A stretch of DNA of 64,000 bases from Citrobacter braakii (GTDB taxonomy: Bacteria > Pseudomonadota > Gammaproteobacteria > Enterobacterales > Enterobacteriaceae). Both the position numbers and the translations under genes were made by a program. The notes below the pieces were generated by a model. That model did not search any database. It was not told the DNA's origin and worked only from the letters and a program-made list of their open reading frames with translations. Positions 1-11,491 of this stretch are shown here, piece after piece (position 1 is the stretch's first letter; each line of letters starts with the position of its first letter). Location: NCBI RefSeq assembly GCF_002075345.1, contig NZ_NAEW01000002.1, positions 496,001-560,000 of the forward strand, given 5' to 3'.

Positions 1-355
1 CTGGAGTCAGCTGAATAGCCGTTGTCGGACAGGCTTCTTCGCACAGGCCGCAGAAAATGCAGCGTGAGAAGTTAATGCGGAAAAACTCCGGATACCAGCG
101 GCCATCTTTGGTCTCTGCTTTTTGCAAAGAGATACAGCCTACCGGACACGCTACTGCACACAGGTTACAGGCAACGCAGCGTTCTTCGCCGTCCGGGTCA
201 CGGGTCAGAACGATACGACCACGAAAACGGGGCGGTAGATAGACTGGCTCTTCCGGATACATCTGCGTTTCGCGTTTCGCGAACGCATGCAGGCCGATCA
301 TCCAGATACTGCGTACCTGGGTGCCGAAACCTACTAACAATTCTTTTAAGGTCAT
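1..355 (-). CDS. nuoI: NADH-quinone oxidoreductase subunit I (partial, C-terminus outside window)
   Basis: Ferredoxin-like subunit of respiratory complex I. It carries two [4Fe-4S] clusters (N6a, N6b) that pass electrons from NuoG toward NuoB at the membrane junction. The start ATG reads from position 355 (MTLKEL...). About 118 codons are present before the window edge cuts the gene. Both CxxCxxCxxxCP motifs are visible on the minus strand, the second reading [12 protein letters not shown] near the edge. It lies 14 nt behind nuoH in the nuo operon. The E. coli protein is 180 residues, so roughly 60 are missing here only because of the window boundary. Confidence 0.96.
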   Translation of the reverse strand, partial: MTLKELLVGFGTQVRSIWMIGLHAFAKRETQMYPEEPVYLPPRFRGRIVLTRDPDGEERCVACNLCAVACPVGCISLQKAETKDGRWYPEFFRINFSRCIFCGLCEEACPTTAIQLTP

Positions 356-369
356 GGTCTTTGTGTCCC

Positions 370-1347
370 TTATTGCGCCTGCCAGAGAATGACAGCCGCC
401 GTTACCAGCAAGTTGACGAGCGTCAGCGGCAGACAGACTTTCCAGCCGAAGGACATTACCTGGTCATAACGAGGACGCGGTAACGACGCACGAATCAAAA
501 TGAACATCATCATGAAGAACGCGGTTTTCAGCGCGAACCAGACGAATGGCGGTAAGAACGGACCATGCCAGCCACCGAAGAACAGGGTAACCATCAGTGC
601 AGAAATGGTGACGATGCCGATGTACTCACCCACGAAGAACAGACCGAATTTCATACCGGAGTATTCAATGTGGTAACCGTCGGCCAGTTCCTGCTCGGCT
701 TCTGGCTGGTCAAACGGGTGACGGTGACACACCGCCACGCCCGCGATGGCAAAGGTGACAAAACCAAAGAACTGCGGAATAACGTTCCAGATATCAGCCT
801 GGTTGTTGACGATGTCGGTCATGTTAAATGAACCGGCCTGCGCCACCACGCCCATCAGGGAAAGTCCGAGGAATACTTCGTAGCTCAGCGTCTGCGCAGA
901 CGCGCGCATCGCACCGAGCAGCGAGTATTTGTTGTTACTGGACCAGCCTGCGAACAGCACCGCGTATACCGCGAGGCCTGCCATCATCAGGAAGAACAGG
1001 ATCCCGATGTTCAGGTCAGCAACCACCCAGTTCGGACTCACCGGCACGATGGCGAAAGCCAGCAGCAGCGAGGTGAAGGCGATCATCGGTGCCAGGGTAA
1101 AGATGACGCGATCCGAGAATTTCGGGATCCAGTCTTCTTTAAAGAACATCTTGATCATGTCCGCAACCAGCTGGAGCGAACCGCCCCAGCCAACACGGTT
1201 CGGTCCGTAACGGTTCTGGAACAGACCGAGCAGACGACGTTCGCCAAAGCTCATGAATGCCCCGCAGGTGACCACCACCAGCAGAATCACGACCGCTTTG
1301 AGAACGCTCAGCAGGATCTCAATCAGATCGGGTGTAATCCAACTCAT
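370..1347 (-). CDS. nuoH: NADH-quinone oxidoreductase subunit H
   Basis: Integral membrane subunit of complex I that forms part of the quinone-binding chamber and couples quinone reduction to proton pumping. It is 325 residues, the E. coli length, with about eight hydrophobic segments. The conserved acidic loop reads [21 protein letters not shown]. The start overlaps the nuoG stop by 4 nt (ATGA type), indicating translational coupling inside the operon. Confidence 0.98.
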   Translation of the reverse strand: MSWITPDLIEILLSVLKAVVILLVVVTCGAFMSFGERRLLGLFQNRYGPNRVGWGGSLQLVADMIKMFFKEDWIPKFSDRVIFTLAPMIAFTSLLLAFAIVPVSPNWVVADLNIGILFFLMMAGLAVYAVLFAGWSSNNKYSLLGAMRASAQTLSYEVFLGLSLMGVVAQAGSFNMTDIVNNQADIWNVIPQFFGFVTFAIAGVAVCHRHPFDQPEAEQELADGYHIEYSGMKFGLFFVGEYIGIVTISALMVTLFFGGWHGPFLPPFVWFALKTAFFMMMFILIRASLPRPRYDQVMSFGWKVCLPLTLVNLLVTAAVILWQAQ

Positions 1348-4070
1348 TGTTGTGCCTCCTGCAGATCCTCAAGACGTGCACCAGCCAGAACCGGCGCGAT
1401 GCCAGGCATACCCATTGGCAAACCAACCTGCCCTGCCGTTAATCCTTCAGCGATTTCAACCGGCAGCGTAACCGTGTTGCCATCGTAGCTAAAAGATACG
1501 CGCGTACCGGCATTAACACCCAACTTCGCGGCATCAGCCGGGTTGAGTTTGATGTACGGCTGCGGCATACGGGTCTGGAAGACAGGCGCACGCTGGGACA
1601 TTTCGTCACTACCAAACAGATGATAGTAAGGCGCGACACGCCACTGACCATCCTGAGCCTGGAAGCTCGCCGGAACGGTTGTGAAGTAATCCAGACCATC
1701 TGCAGAAGCTTCGATCAGACGCACGCCCGGATCGCCATGACGCAGTTTACCGCCCACTTCATCCTGGAACTTGTTCCACGCCTGTGGGGAGTTCCAGCCC
1801 GGAGCCCAGGCAAACGGAATTTGTGAACGCGGCGCAGACGGCTGGTTGTTCCCTTCCATAGAGAAAGCGAACATGGTGTCTTTGTCCTGCGGCTGGCGCG
1901 GTTCGTGGACGCTGATGTTGGCGCGCATTGCGGTACGACCACTGTAGCGGTGCGGTTCACGTGCCAGTTTCTGTCCACGGATACGGAAGCTTGCATCCGG
2001 CGCGGCATCTTTAATACCCGCCAACTGCGGTAACTTCTCAACGACCGCGTCGATAACATGGTCGAGCTGCGTCCAGTCCACTTCACGACTCTGCACGGTA
2101 CTGTGCAGCGAGTGCAGCCAGCGCCAGCTTTCCAGCATTACGGTGTTGCTGTCGTAGTAGGATGGGTCATAGACCTGGAAGAAACGCTGGGCGCGCCCTT
2201 CGTTGTTAATTACCGTACCATCGCTTTCGGCGAAGCTAGCGGCGGAAAGCACCAGATGGGCATTTTCCATAATAGCCGTGCGCTGATGGTCAACGACCAG
2301 TACCAGCGGCGCTTTCGCCAGCGCGGCGTTCACACGCATTGCTGAAGCATGGCGATGCAGGTCATTTTCCAACACCACAACGGCGTCAGCACGACCTGTT
2401 TCCAGTTCGGTCAGCGCGTCGTCGAGGGAACCACCGCCAATCATACCCAGCCCCATACTGTTGACAGAGCGAGCAATCATGGTGATCCCGACGTCTGCGC
2501 CACGGCCTTTCAGCGCCTTCGCCACGTTGGCAGCAGCCTGAATCACGTCGGCGCTACCGGCGTTGGTACCGGAAATAATCAGTGGTTTCTTCGCCCCGGC
2601 AAGAGCCTGAACGATGACGTCAATTTTGTTTTGCAGGTCACGGTCGATACCGTCAACCGCCGGTGCGTTGTTATCCAGTGCATGGGCGATAGCGAAACCT
2701 AAACGCGCCTGATCTTCAACCGGCGCACGGTAGGTCCATGCCGCGATATCATCCAGACGGGTGTTATCGACGTTGGTAACGAACAGCGGATGCTTGGCGC
2801 GCTGGCCGATGTTGAGGATTGCCGCAATCTGCCAGTCGGCCACTTTCTGCGCCGCCGCCATTTCACGCGCTTTACCTTTCACCGCCTGACGCACTGCCAG
2901 CGCAACGCGCGCGCCGGTTTGGGTGACATCTTCGCCCAGGACCAGAACCGCATCGTATGACTCGATTTCGCGCAGTGCCGGGGTATGAATACCGCCGTCA
3001 CGCAACACGCTCAGAGCCAGTTGCAGACGTTCCTGCTCGCCCTGGGCAATACCGGTATAGAAGTTATCCGCACCGACCAGTTCACGCAGCGCGAAGTTAC
3101 TTTCAACGCTGGCACGCGGGGAGCCGATACCAATCACTTTCTTCGACTGACGCAGAATATCTGCCGCGCCCTGCATCGCCTGTTCGGCGTTCAGCGTGAT
3201 CAGGTCATCGCCACGACGCTGTACCGGCTGACGCGGACGGTCTTTCAGGTTCACGTAACCATAGCCAAAACGACCACGGTCGCAGAGGAAGTAGTGGTTA
3301 ACGGTACCGTTGTAGCGGTTTTCGATACGACGCAGTTCACCGTAGCGCTCGCCCGGGCTGATGTTACAACCGATAGAACACTGCTGGCAGATGCTCGGCG
3401 CAAACTGCATGTCCCATTTACGGTTATAACGCTCGGAGTGCGTTTTATCGGTGAAGACGCCGGTCGGGCAAATTTCCACCAGGTTACCGGAGAATTCGCT
3501 TTCGAGCGTACCGTCTTCCGGACGACCAAAGTAGACGTTGTCATGCGCGCCATAGACGCCCAGATCCGCGCCATCGGCGTAATCTTTGTAGTAACGTACG
3601 CAGCGATAGCAGGCGATGCAGCGGTTCATTTCGTGAGAGATGAACGGCCCCAGGTCCTGGTTGCGGTGAGTACGCTTCGTGAAGCGGTAGCGACGGAAGC
3701 TATGACCGGTCATGACGGTCATATCCTGAAGGTGGCAGTTACCGCCCTCTTCACAGACCGGACAGTCGTGCGGGTGGTTAGTCATCAACCACTCCACTAC
3801 GCTTTCGCGAAACTGCTTCGCTTCTTCGTCATCAATTGAAATAAAGGTGCCTTCGGTGGCCGGTGTCATACAAGACATCACCAGGCGACCACGCGTGTCT
3901 TCCGCGTTTTGATATTGCTTCACCGCACACTGGCGGCAAGCACCGACGCTTCCCAGCGCCGGGTGCCAGCAAAAGTACGGAATATCAAGGCCGAGAGACA
4001 GACAAGCTTCCAGCAGGTTGTCCGCTCCGTTGACCTCATATTCTTTGCCGTCTACATGAATCGTAGCCAT
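1344..4070 (-). CDS. nuoG: NADH-quinone oxidoreductase subunit G
   Basis: Largest peripheral-arm subunit of complex I, holding several Fe-S clusters that carry electrons from NuoF to NuoI. The N-terminus is a [2Fe-2S] ferredoxin domain with [15 protein letters not shown]. It is followed by His/Cys cluster motifs ([19 protein letters not shown]) and the CxxCxxxC motif near residue 228 (CQQCSIGC) that binds the extra N7 cluster of enterics. The rest is a molybdopterin-oxidoreductase-like domain without evident cofactor function. I chose the second ATG (MATIHVDG, 908 aa, the E. coli length). The GGAAG upstream lies 10 nt from it but only 1-2 nt from the ATG three codons earlier at 4079. Confidence 0.97.
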   Translation of the reverse strand: MATIHVDGKEYEVNGADNLLEACLSLGLDIPYFCWHPALGSVGACRQCAVKQYQNAEDTRGRLVMSCMTPATEGTFISIDDEEAKQFRESVVEWLMTNHPHDCPVCEEGGNCHLQDMTVMTGHSFRRYRFTKRTHRNQDLGPFISHEMNRCIACYRCVRYYKDYADGADLGVYGAHDNVYFGRPEDGTLESEFSGNLVEICPTGVFTDKTHSERYNRKWDMQFAPSICQQCSIGCNISPGERYGELRRIENRYNGTVNHYFLCDRGRFGYGYVNLKDRPRQPVQRRGDDLITLNAEQAMQGAADILRQSKKVIGIGSPRASVESNFALRELVGADNFYTGIAQGEQERLQLALSVLRDGGIHTPALREIESYDAVLVLGEDVTQTGARVALAVRQAVKGKAREMAAAQKVADWQIAAILNIGQRAKHPLFVTNVDNTRLDDIAAWTYRAPVEDQARLGFAIAHALDNNAPAVDGIDRDLQNKIDVIVQALAGAKKPLIISGTNAGSADVIQAAANVAKALKGRGADVGITMIARSVNSMGLGMIGGGSLDDALTELETGRADAVVVLENDLHRHASAMRVNAALAKAPLVLVVDHQRTAIMENAHLVLSAASFAESDGTVINNEGRAQRFFQVYDPSYYDSNTVMLESWRWLHSLHSTVQSREVDWTQLDHVIDAVVEKLPQLAGIKDAAPDASFRIRGQKLAREPHRYSGRTAMRANISVHEPRQPQDKDTMFAFSMEGNNQPSAPRSQIPFAWAPGWNSPQAWNKFQDEVGGKLRHGDPGVRLIEASADGLDYFTTVPASFQAQDGQWRVAPYYHLFGSDEMSQRAPVFQTRMPQPYIKLNPADAAKLGVNAGTRVSFSYDGNTVTLPVEIAEGLTAGQVGLPMGMPGIAPVLAGARLEDLQEAQQ

Positions 4071-4150
4071 AGTCAGCATGCTTCCAGTTGGCTCGGTCTA
4101 AAACCGAGCGTTAATCGAATTTCTGATCGCGATTCAGGGTTACCCTGCTA

Positions 4151-5488
4151 TTACCAGCGCTCTTTCAGCAGGTTCGGCTGAATACCACCAATCTGATGGG
4201 TATTGCTGAAGGACTGCTTGATGCCAGCTTCGAATTCTTCGCGGAAATATTTAATGGCGCTCTGCAGCGGCTCCACCGCACCCGGTGCGTGTGCACAGAA
4301 GGTTTTACCCGGGCCGAGGAAACGACACAGTTGCTCAAGCGTCTCGATATCCCCAGGCTGGCCTTCGCCACGCTCCAGCGCGCGCAGAATTTTCACACTC
4401 CACGGCAGACCGTCACGGCACGGCGTACACCAGCCGCAGGACTCGCGGGCAAAGAACTCTTCGAGGTTACGCACCAGAGGAACCATGCCAATCTCGTGAT
4501 CGACGGCCATTGCCAGCGCGGTGCCCAAACGGCTACCGGCTTTACCAATGCTTTCGAATTCCATCGGCAGATCGAGGTGCGCTTCAGTCAGGAAGTCAGT
4601 ACCCGCGCCGCCCGGCTGCCAGGCTTTGAATTTCAGGCCATCACGCATGCCGCCCGCGTAATCTTCGAGGATCTCGCGCGCGGTAGTACCGAAAGGCAGT
4701 TCCCACAGGCCAGGGTTCTTCACGCGACCTGAGAAGCCCATCAGCTTGGTGCCAGCGTCTTTGCTCTGCGAAATGTTCTGGTACCACTCCACGCCGTTCG
4801 CGAGGATAGCTGGTACGTTACACAGGGTTTCGACGTTGTTAACGCAGGTCGGCTTACCCCAAGCGCCAGAGCTTGCCGGGAACGGCGGCTTAGAGCGTGG
4901 GTTAGCACGACGACCTTCAAGGGAGTTGATCAGCGCCGTCTCTTCACCGCAGATATAGCGCCCTGCCCCGGTGTGGACAAACAGTTCGAAGTCGAAACCG
5001 GTGCCCATGATGTTTTTGCCAAGCAAGCCGGCTTCGGTTGCTTCGGCAATCGCGCGACGCAGATGCACAGCCGCTTCGATATATTCACCACGCAGGAAGA
5101 TGTAACCACGGTACGCTTTCAGCGCAAACGCGGAGATCAGCATGCCTTCCACCAGCAGGTGCGGCAGTTGTTCCATCAGCAGACGGTCTTTATAGGTACC
5201 CGGCTCCATTTCATCGGCGTTACACAGCAGGTAACGGATGTTCATGGATTCGTCTTTCGGCATCAGGCTCCACTTCAGACCGGTGGAAAAGCCCGCACCG
5301 CCGCGCCCTTTCAGGCCAGCGTCTTTTACCTGATTAACGATTTCGTCCGGTGACAGCCCGGTCAGGGCCTTACGTGCACCTTCGTAGCCGTTCTTGCTAC
5401 GGTATTCGTCCAGCCAGACCGGCTGTTTGTCATCACGCAGACGCCAGGTCAGCGGATGCGTTTCGGGAGTACGGATAATGTCTTTCAT
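4151..5488 (-). CDS. nuoF: NADH-quinone oxidoreductase subunit F (NADH/FMN-binding)
   Basis: Entry point of complex I: binds NADH and FMN and carries the [4Fe-4S] cluster N3. The glycine-rich FMN/NADH loop [13 protein letters not shown] lies near residue 62, and the cluster motif [12 protein letters not shown] with a later Cys (KTFCAH) is near the C-terminus. It is 445 residues, identical in length to E. coli. Its start overlaps the nuoE stop by 4 nt. An 80-nt gap separates it from nuoG. Confidence 0.98.
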   Translation of the reverse strand: MKDIIRTPETHPLTWRLRDDKQPVWLDEYRSKNGYEGARKALTGLSPDEIVNQVKDAGLKGRGGAGFSTGLKWSLMPKDESMNIRYLLCNADEMEPGTYKDRLLMEQLPHLLVEGMLISAFALKAYRGYIFLRGEYIEAAVHLRRAIAEATEAGLLGKNIMGTGFDFELFVHTGAGRYICGEETALINSLEGRRANPRSKPPFPASSGAWGKPTCVNNVETLCNVPAILANGVEWYQNISQSKDAGTKLMGFSGRVKNPGLWELPFGTTAREILEDYAGGMRDGLKFKAWQPGGAGTDFLTEAHLDLPMEFESIGKAGSRLGTALAMAVDHEIGMVPLVRNLEEFFARESCGWCTPCRDGLPWSVKILRALERGEGQPGDIETLEQLCRFLGPGKTFCAHAPGAVEPLQSAIKYFREEFEAGIKQSFSNTHQIGGIQPNLLKERW

Positions 5489-5985
5489 TTATACCGCTCC
5501 AGCAGTTCGGGAATGCCTTCCGGGGTCAGGTGAGCATGAGTATCCTCATCGATCATCATGTTCGGCCCTTTATCGCAGTTCCCCAGGCAACAGGTCGGGA
5601 GCAGCGTAAAACGACCGTCAAAGGTCGTCTGCCCCGGCTTGATGTTGAGTTTTTTCTCAAGCGCAGCCTGGATCCCCTGATAGCCGTTGATATGGCACAC
5701 CACGCTGTCGCAATAGCGGATCACGTGGCGACCTACCGGCTGGCGGAAGATCTGGCTATAGAACGTGGCAACACCTTCTACGTCGCTTGCCGGGATCCCC
5801 AGCACATCAGCGATCGCATAGATCGCCCCATCCGGCACCCAGCCACGCTGTTTCTGAACGATTTTCAGCGCTTCAATGGACGCCGCACGCGGGTCTTCGT
5901 AGTGGTGCTTCTCGTGCTCAATCGCTTCACGCTCAGCCGCACTCAGCTCAAAAGCCTCGGTTTGTGGTTGTTGATTCTCGTGCAT
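5485..5985 (-). CDS. nuoE: NADH-quinone oxidoreductase subunit E
   Basis: Thioredoxin-fold [2Fe-2S] subunit of complex I (cluster N1a) that partners NuoF in the NADH dehydrogenase module. It is 166 residues as in E. coli. Cluster cysteines are visible in [11 protein letters not shown] and in [11 protein letters not shown]. It begins 2 nt after the nuoC stop, within the nuo operon. Confidence 0.98.
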   Translation of the reverse strand: MHENQQPQTEAFELSAAEREAIEHEKHHYEDPRAASIEALKIVQKQRGWVPDGAIYAIADVLGIPASDVEGVATFYSQIFRQPVGRHVIRYCDSVVCHINGYQGIQAALEKKLNIKPGQTTFDGRFTLLPTCCLGNCDKGPNMMIDEDTHAHLTPEGIPELLERYK

Positions 5986-5987
5986 AA

Positions 5988-7778
5988 TTAGCGGTCCACA
6001 TCTGACATAACAAAATCGATACTACCCAAGTGGACGATAAGGTCGGACACCAGGCTGCCACGTACCGCTACCGGGATCTGCTGCAGGTGCGCATAGCTCG
6101 GGGTACGGATACGGGTACGGTAACTCATGGTGCTGCCATCGCTGGTCAGGTAGTAACTGTTAATACCCTTGGTCGCTTCCACCATCTGGAAGGACTCGTT
6201 TGCCGGCATAACCGGTCCCCACGAAACTTGCAGGAAGTGGGTGATCAGGGTTTCGATATGTTGCAACGTGCGCTCTTTCGGCGGCGGCGTAGTCAGCGGG
6301 TGATCCGCTTTGAACGGGCCTTCCGGCATGTTGTTGAGGCACTGCTCAAGGATGCGCAGACTCTGGCGCAGCTCTTCAACTTTCAGCATCACGCGGGTAT
6401 AGCAGTCGGACACGCCGCCGCCAACCGGGACTTCAAAGTCAAAGTTTTCGTAGCCGGAGTATGGACGCGCTTTACGCACGTCAAAATCAATACCGGTCGC
6501 ACGCAGCGCAGCACCGGTACAACCCCAGTCCAGCGCTTCTTTCTTACCGTAAGCGGCAACGCCTTGCGAACGGCCTTTCAGGATGGTGTTACGCAGTGCG
6601 GCTTTCTCGTAGGAATCCAGACGTTTTGGCATCCAGTCGAGGAAGTCACGCAGCAGTTTGTCCCAACCGCGCGGCAGATCGTGTGCCACACCGCCGATAC
6701 GGAACCAGGCCGGGTGCATACGGAAACCGGTGATCGCTTCCACTACGTCATAGATTTTCTGACGGTCGGTAAAGGCGAAGAAGACCGGCGTCATCGCGCC
6801 GACGTCCTGGATGAACGTGGAGATGTACAGCAGATGGCTGTTGATACGGAACAGTTCAGACAACATAACGCGAATCACGTTGACGCGATCCGGCGTGGTG
6901 ATGCCAGCCAGTTTCTCAACGGCCAGTACGTAAGGCATTTCGTTAACGCAGCCGCCGAGGTACTCGATACGGTCGGTGTACGGAATGTAGCTGTGCCAGG
7001 ACTGACGTTCACCCATCTTTTCAGCGCCACGGTGGTGGTAGCCGATGTCAGGCACGCAGTCGACGATTTCTTCGCCATCAAGTTGCAGCACAATACGGAA
7101 GGCACCGTGAGAAGACGGGTGGTTAGGACCGAGGTTGAGGAACATGAAGTCCTCGTTTTCGGAACTACGCTTCATGCCCCATTCTTCTGGTTTGAAGGTC
7201 AGTGATTCCATTTCCAGATCCTGTTTGGCTTTGGTCAGCTCAAACGGATCGAATTCGGTCGCACGCGCCGGGTAGTCTTTACGCAGCGGATGACCTTCCC
7301 AGGTATGCGGCATCAGCAGACGCGTCAGGTGCGGGTGACCTTCGATGTCGATGCCAAACATTTCCCAGGTTTCACGCTCATACCAGTTGGCGTTCGGGAA
7401 CAGTTTGGTGAACGTCGGTACGCGCAGGTCGTTTTCAGACAATGCCACCTTGAGCATGATATCGCGATTGCGTTCAATGGAGATCAGGTGATAGAAAACG
7501 GAAAAATCCGCGGCAGGTAACCCTTCGCGGTGCGTACGCAGACGTTCGTCCATGCCGTGTAAGTCAAACAGCATGACGTAAGGTTTCGGCAGTCTCTTTA
7601 AGAAATCGCCAACTTCCAGTAATTGTTCACGCTTGACCCAAACAACAGGTACCCCGGTGCGAGTCGCCTGAACGGTAAAGGCATCCGGCCCAAAACGGTT
7701 GCGCAGTTCGCCAATGACCGGGTCATCAAGGTGATCCCGTGTTTGCCATACAGCGTCTTGCGCGGTTAAGTCGGTCAT
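5988..7778 (-). CDS. nuoC: NADH-quinone oxidoreductase subunit CD (natural fusion)
   Basis: Fused 30-kDa (NuoC) and 49-kDa (NuoD) subunits of complex I, as is normal for enterics. The NuoC part spans roughly residues 1-190. The NuoD part follows, with the conserved [10 protein letters not shown] stretch that contributes to quinone binding next to cluster N2. An upstream ATG at 7790 would give 600 aa, but no ribosome site precedes it. The ATG at 7778 has GGTGA 5 nt upstream, so I prefer a 596-residue product. Confidence 0.96.
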   Translation of the reverse strand: MTDLTAQDAVWQTRDHLDDPVIGELRNRFGPDAFTVQATRTGVPVVWVKREQLLEVGDFLKRLPKPYVMLFDLHGMDERLRTHREGLPAADFSVFYHLISIERNRDIMLKVALSENDLRVPTFTKLFPNANWYERETWEMFGIDIEGHPHLTRLLMPHTWEGHPLRKDYPARATEFDPFELTKAKQDLEMESLTFKPEEWGMKRSSENEDFMFLNLGPNHPSSHGAFRIVLQLDGEEIVDCVPDIGYHHRGAEKMGERQSWHSYIPYTDRIEYLGGCVNEMPYVLAVEKLAGITTPDRVNVIRVMLSELFRINSHLLYISTFIQDVGAMTPVFFAFTDRQKIYDVVEAITGFRMHPAWFRIGGVAHDLPRGWDKLLRDFLDWMPKRLDSYEKAALRNTILKGRSQGVAAYGKKEALDWGCTGAALRATGIDFDVRKARPYSGYENFDFEVPVGGGVSDCYTRVMLKVEELRQSLRILEQCLNNMPEGPFKADHPLTTPPPKERTLQHIETLITHFLQVSWGPVMPANESFQMVEATKGINSYYLTSDGSTMSYRTRIRTPSYAHLQQIPVAVRGSLVSDLIVHLGSIDFVMSDVDR

Positions 7779-7875
7779 ATTGTTCACCATTGCAAATGGT
7801 CCGTGGTAGTCGGCAGTGCTTCGCGCTATTTATGTAGTGATAAGCGAAGGAAGTGCTGCTGCCGACAGGCGCAAA

Positions 7876-8538
7876 TTAAATCTCGTCTGGTGTACGAAGA
7901 TTCGTTACAGCAATACGTTCGCCGCGTTTACGCTCGCGTTCTGACTGCATATTGGCGCGATAAACGCCCTGATCGCCAACCACCCAGGAGAGCGGACGGC
8001 GTTCTTTGCCAATGGAATCTTGCAGCAGCATCAGAGCCTGCATATACGCTTCCGGACGCGGCGGGCATCCCGGGATGTACACATCGACCGGAATAAATTT
8101 ATCAACGCCCTGCACCACAGAATAGATGTCGTACATACCGCCGGAGTTGGCGCATGCGCCCATGGAAATAACCCATTTCGGTTCCAGCATCTGATCGTAG
8201 AGGCGCTGAATAACCGGCGCCATTTTGGTAAAGCAGGTTCCGGCGACGACCATCAGGTCAGCCTGACGCGGCGATGCACGCAGTACTTCCGCACCAAAAC
8301 GGGCCACATCGTGCACAGCGGTAAACGAGGTCACCATCTCAACGTAGCAGCAGGAAAGGCCAAAGTTATATGGCCAAATTGAGTTTTTACGGCCCCAGTT
8401 AACCATGTCATGCAGCTTGCCCATGAACACGTTTTTGTTAACTTCTTGCTCCAGGGGGTCGGTTACGATCTCCTGTTTTTGCAGGGGGTAACGGTCGTTC
8501 TCACCGTTAGGATCTATGCGGGTGAGCGTATAATCCAT
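7876..8538 (-). CDS. nuoB: NADH-quinone oxidoreductase subunit B
   Basis: Subunit that binds the terminal [4Fe-4S] cluster N2, which reduces quinone. It is 220 residues, the E. coli length. The tandem cysteines are seen in [10 protein letters not shown], with the further ligands in AGTCFTKM and YIPGCPPRP. It follows nuoA by 15 nt and precedes nuoC by about 100 nt. Confidence 0.98.
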   Translation of the reverse strand: MDYTLTRIDPNGENDRYPLQKQEIVTDPLEQEVNKNVFMGKLHDMVNWGRKNSIWPYNFGLSCCYVEMVTSFTAVHDVARFGAEVLRASPRQADLMVVAGTCFTKMAPVIQRLYDQMLEPKWVISMGACANSGGMYDIYSVVQGVDKFIPVDVYIPGCPPRPEAYMQALMLLQDSIGKERRPLSWVVGDQGVYRANMQSERERKRGERIAVTNLRTPDEI

Positions 8539-8553
8539 CTTAATGCCTCGCGG

Positions 8554-8997
8554 TTAGCGTTGACGATTAGCGATACTGTTCGTTTCCGGGTTCATACGCT
8601 CGCGGCGTGAACGCGCGGGCGTCCAGTCCAGCGCGCCAATACGCACCAGATAAACCAGACCTGCCAGTAACACAAAAATAAAAATTGCAGCTTCCACAAA
8701 GCCAATCCAGCCGCTTTCACGGATAGAAGTTGACCATGCGAACAGATACAGCGCTTCAACGTCGAAGATAACGAAGAACATGGCTACCAGATAAAACTTG
8801 GCAGACAGGCGCAAGCGGGCGGTGCCGACCGAGTCGATACCTGATTCAAACGGCACGTTTTTAGATCTCGCGCGCGCGCGACCACCTAAAAACCAGCCGC
8901 CGACGAGCATCAGGCAGCACAGGCCAATGGCAACAATAAGAAAGATAGCGAATGCCCAGTGATGAGCGATGATTTCAGTGGATGTTGACATACTCAT
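8554..8997 (-). CDS. nuoA: NADH-quinone oxidoreductase subunit A
   Basis: Small membrane subunit and first gene of the nuo operon. It is 147 residues with three hydrophobic helices (around residues 15-37, 70-90 and 98-118) and the conserved loop FESGIDSVG. Together with NuoH and NuoB it contributes to the quinone site region. Confidence 0.98.
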   Translation of the reverse strand: MSMSTSTEIIAHHWAFAIFLIVAIGLCCLMLVGGWFLGGRARARSKNVPFESGIDSVGTARLRLSAKFYLVAMFFVIFDVEALYLFAWSTSIRESGWIGFVEAAIFIFVLLAGLVYLVRIGALDWTPARSRRERMNPETNSIANRQR

Positions 8998-9624
8998 TGC
9001 TTACTCATCAAAAGTAGCGCCAAATTCTCTGCTCTTTTCGGCAGATGAACGCCACATCGATTCATGGGGAGGAATAAAAAAAACCTTACAATCACTGTGA
9101 AAAACCATTTTATACAGCTAATTGATGGGGTTTTTTACTCCTTTCTATAACCTTTTGTCAACTTTAACAAAAGTTTCCTCACATTATTTTACACCGCTCC
9201 AACTTCATTAACATAAAGTGCTATTTAGACCAATTTCGATCGCATCATCGGTCATTTTTAATGTTGTTGAATCGTGTCCGTAGTGAAGTAAAAAAGATAA
9301 TACTCACCTATTTTGACAGGAATTCACCCAGATGCCTCCCCCTAAATGGGAGTATTTTCTTGATCTGTGACACGCTTTTGTTAATTCACCATAAAAAACA
9401 GCAACAATTTCTCTAGTTTTTTAACATGGAAACAATTAGTAACGCTGCTGCTTATTTTTCAGCCAAGTGTCAGGCCGTTTTTTTACCTTCTGATTTTGTT
9501 AAGTTTTAGTATAGCAAATGACATAAAGCGGCAATATTTACATAAAAAAAGAGCCGCTGGATGTTTTTTCATCACCAGAGGCTCTTTTTTACACTAACAT
9601 TTTAAAACGATTTTTTGTGACGGA
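8998..9624 (-). promoter_or_regulatory. nuo operon upstream regulatory region
   Basis: This 627-bp AT-rich gap has no gene and separates nuoA from lrhA. In E. coli the equivalent long region carries the nuo promoters and sites for ArcA, NarL, Fis and IHF. Only the position and length are seen here, and I did not assign individual sites. It contains a perfect 7-bp inverted repeat at 9152-9173 (CTTTTGT / ACAAAAG, 8-nt loop) and the lrhA terminator near its right end. Confidence 0.6.
9544..9590 (-). terminator. Rho-independent terminator of lrhA
   Basis: Stem of AGAGCC plus CTGG-ATG paired with CATCACCAG and GGCTCT, with one mismatch and one bulge. It is followed on the minus strand by a run of seven T, and it starts about 35 nt past the lrhA stop codon. 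T runs flank both sides, so it could act in both directions. Confidence 0.8.
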
Positions 9625-10563
9625 TTACTCAAAGTCGCCTTCAACAATCAGCGAGTCATCTCCCCCTTCCGGGGTAAACTGATTGTATTGCCAAGGATTT
9701 TGATACGTTTGCATCGACTTAAAGATAACTTCTGCCAACTCATTTTGCGTGGACGGATCGCAGCACAACAAATACTCAGTATCAGGCAATGGCGGTAATC
9801 CGTCGGCGGCGCCCAGTACGCGTAAATCCGGACTCATCATTTCAACAGGCCGTGCAGTGACGCCGAGCCCTGCTTTTACCGCCGCGCGAACCGCAGGTAA
9901 GGTTGAAGCAACATAAGCCAGACGCCACGGGATCTGAGCAGCGTTTAATGTCGCCAGCACGATATCGCGAAACGGGCTCGGATCGTCCAGCAGAACCAAC
10001 GGTACCGGCTCACCTTTTTGCAGAATATATTCGGCAGCACAGTACCAATGCGTTGGCGAGGTACGCAGATTCAGACATTCAAAATCGCCAGGACGGTTGG
10101 TAGTCACAACCAAGTCCACTTCTTGCGACTTCAGCATATCCACCATGTAGGCGTTACGCTTGACCCTCACATCCAGCGCAAGCTTCGGATAAACCGAACT
10201 TATTCGGTTGAGCAGGAAAGGCAGTATGGTATCGGCTGATTCATCAGAAGCACCGATAGTTAACACTCCCTGAAGATTATTAAACATTAATGATGAGCAT
10301 GCCTCATCATTAAAGCGCAGTATTTTTCTGGCGTAACCCAACAGTTGTATACCATGTTCGGTCAGTAGTTTGTTGCGTCCATGGCGCGCGAACAACTCTT
10401 TCCCCACGAGTTGCTCAAGACGCTGCATTTGCTGACTCACCGCAGACTGAGTTCGACATACCGCAGCTGCCGCAGCCGCAAAGGTATTCAGGTCGGCAAC
10501 AGCAACGAAGGTTCTCAGCAGATCGAGGTCGAGGTTAATTATCGGACGATTTGCATTTATCAT
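9625..10563 (-). CDS. lrhA: LysR-family regulator LrhA
   Basis: LysR-type transcription factor that in E. coli represses flhDC, and with it motility and chemotaxis, plus fim genes, and promotes RpoS turnover. It is 312 residues. The N-terminal winged helix-turn-helix (residues about 11-70, [20 protein letters not shown] ... [12 protein letters not shown]) is followed by a periplasmic-binding-like effector domain. It sits next to nuo, as in E. coli, and a 928-bp gap upstream suggests a complex promoter. The C-terminal ~20 residues differ most from E. coli. Confidence 0.96.
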   Translation of the reverse strand: MINANRPIINLDLDLLRTFVAVADLNTFAAAAAAVCRTQSAVSQQMQRLEQLVGKELFARHGRNKLLTEHGIQLLGYARKILRFNDEACSSLMFNNLQGVLTIGASDESADTILPFLLNRISSVYPKLALDVRVKRNAYMVDMLKSQEVDLVVTTNRPGDFECLNLRTSPTHWYCAAEYILQKGEPVPLVLLDDPSPFRDIVLATLNAAQIPWRLAYVASTLPAVRAAVKAGLGVTARPVEMMSPDLRVLGAADGLPPLPDTEYLLCCDPSTQNELAEVIFKSMQTYQNPWQYNQFTPEGGDDSLIVEGDFE

Positions 10564-11491
10564 AGTTTTTCACTTACTCGCGGGTCATACCGGGTTAATG
10601 CTGTGCATTTGGAATCAAACAACTCCATTTGTAATGTGCCTCCCTCGCAGTTTCGCTTAGTGTAACCAAGTGAAAATAAGGATGTATTTGGTTTAACAAA
10701 CGAAACAATTCTCTTTCCTGGCTATTTTAATTCCCGTGACATTCATCGGAATATAGCAACGAGAAAGAGCCGAATTTTTAGCTGCTGGATGATTCTGACT
10801 TAGGGAAAACATGTAAATTTTGTAAATTTAAAAAAAAGTTAACGAACAATAATTTACACATTAAAAACTAACTTTTCAGTGTGTTAGGAACAACCAACAA
10901 ACATTTGAATTATCTTAAAATTCAGACTACTTACCATTTCATGAGACTTATCTTAACCTAAAACCACTATATTTATAAGTGTTATCGTGAATAATTCCAG
11001 GCTACCAGGTGTTATGTCAGAGCAGCGGTTTTGCTATTATTGGCCCATTCAATTTAATGTCGTTTAAATATTAAATAATAATTAATTAAGAATTCTTCAA
11101 TTCATTAATTCTGCTTAACAATGAATTCACACCGTATCACGTACGGATCAGGCCGATAACAGGTCCCGCAGTTAAAACCTCAGTATTTTCGAATTACCTC
11201 ATCCAGCTTAGACACCCGTGACATTTCGCTTTACAGGCTTAACTTTTTTTGACCAAACAATTCACCACAACCAAACCAATAAAACAAAACATACTACCAA
11301 CAAAACACATCCAGATAGATTATTATCTCATAATATTTACATTATTTAGTTGTTAACAGTTAATTATCACTTCATAGCTTTTCAAAATCTTCTACTAAAG
11401 ACCCTTCAAAACTCACCGCCGTGGGAGTACATTGTGCTGGGCTGACTTCCATGGCAGGGAGTGGCATTCACAGCTAAAAAGGTCAACGTTC
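10564..11491. other. Long AT-rich lrhA-alaA intergenic region
   Basis: A 928-bp divergent intergenic region without a credible gene, notably rich in A/T tracts between 10800 and 11400. It must hold the lrhA promoter (minus) and the alaA promoter (plus). The composition suits H-NS/Lrp-type nucleoid protein binding, but that is inference. I saw no strong hairpin, tRNA or repeat in it. Confidence 0.55.

Noticed and set aside
2985-3839. 284-codon frame antisense to nuoG (and a 391-codon frame at 6030-7205 antisense to nuoC)
   Set aside because: Both lie wholly inside unmistakable conserved genes and resemble no protein.
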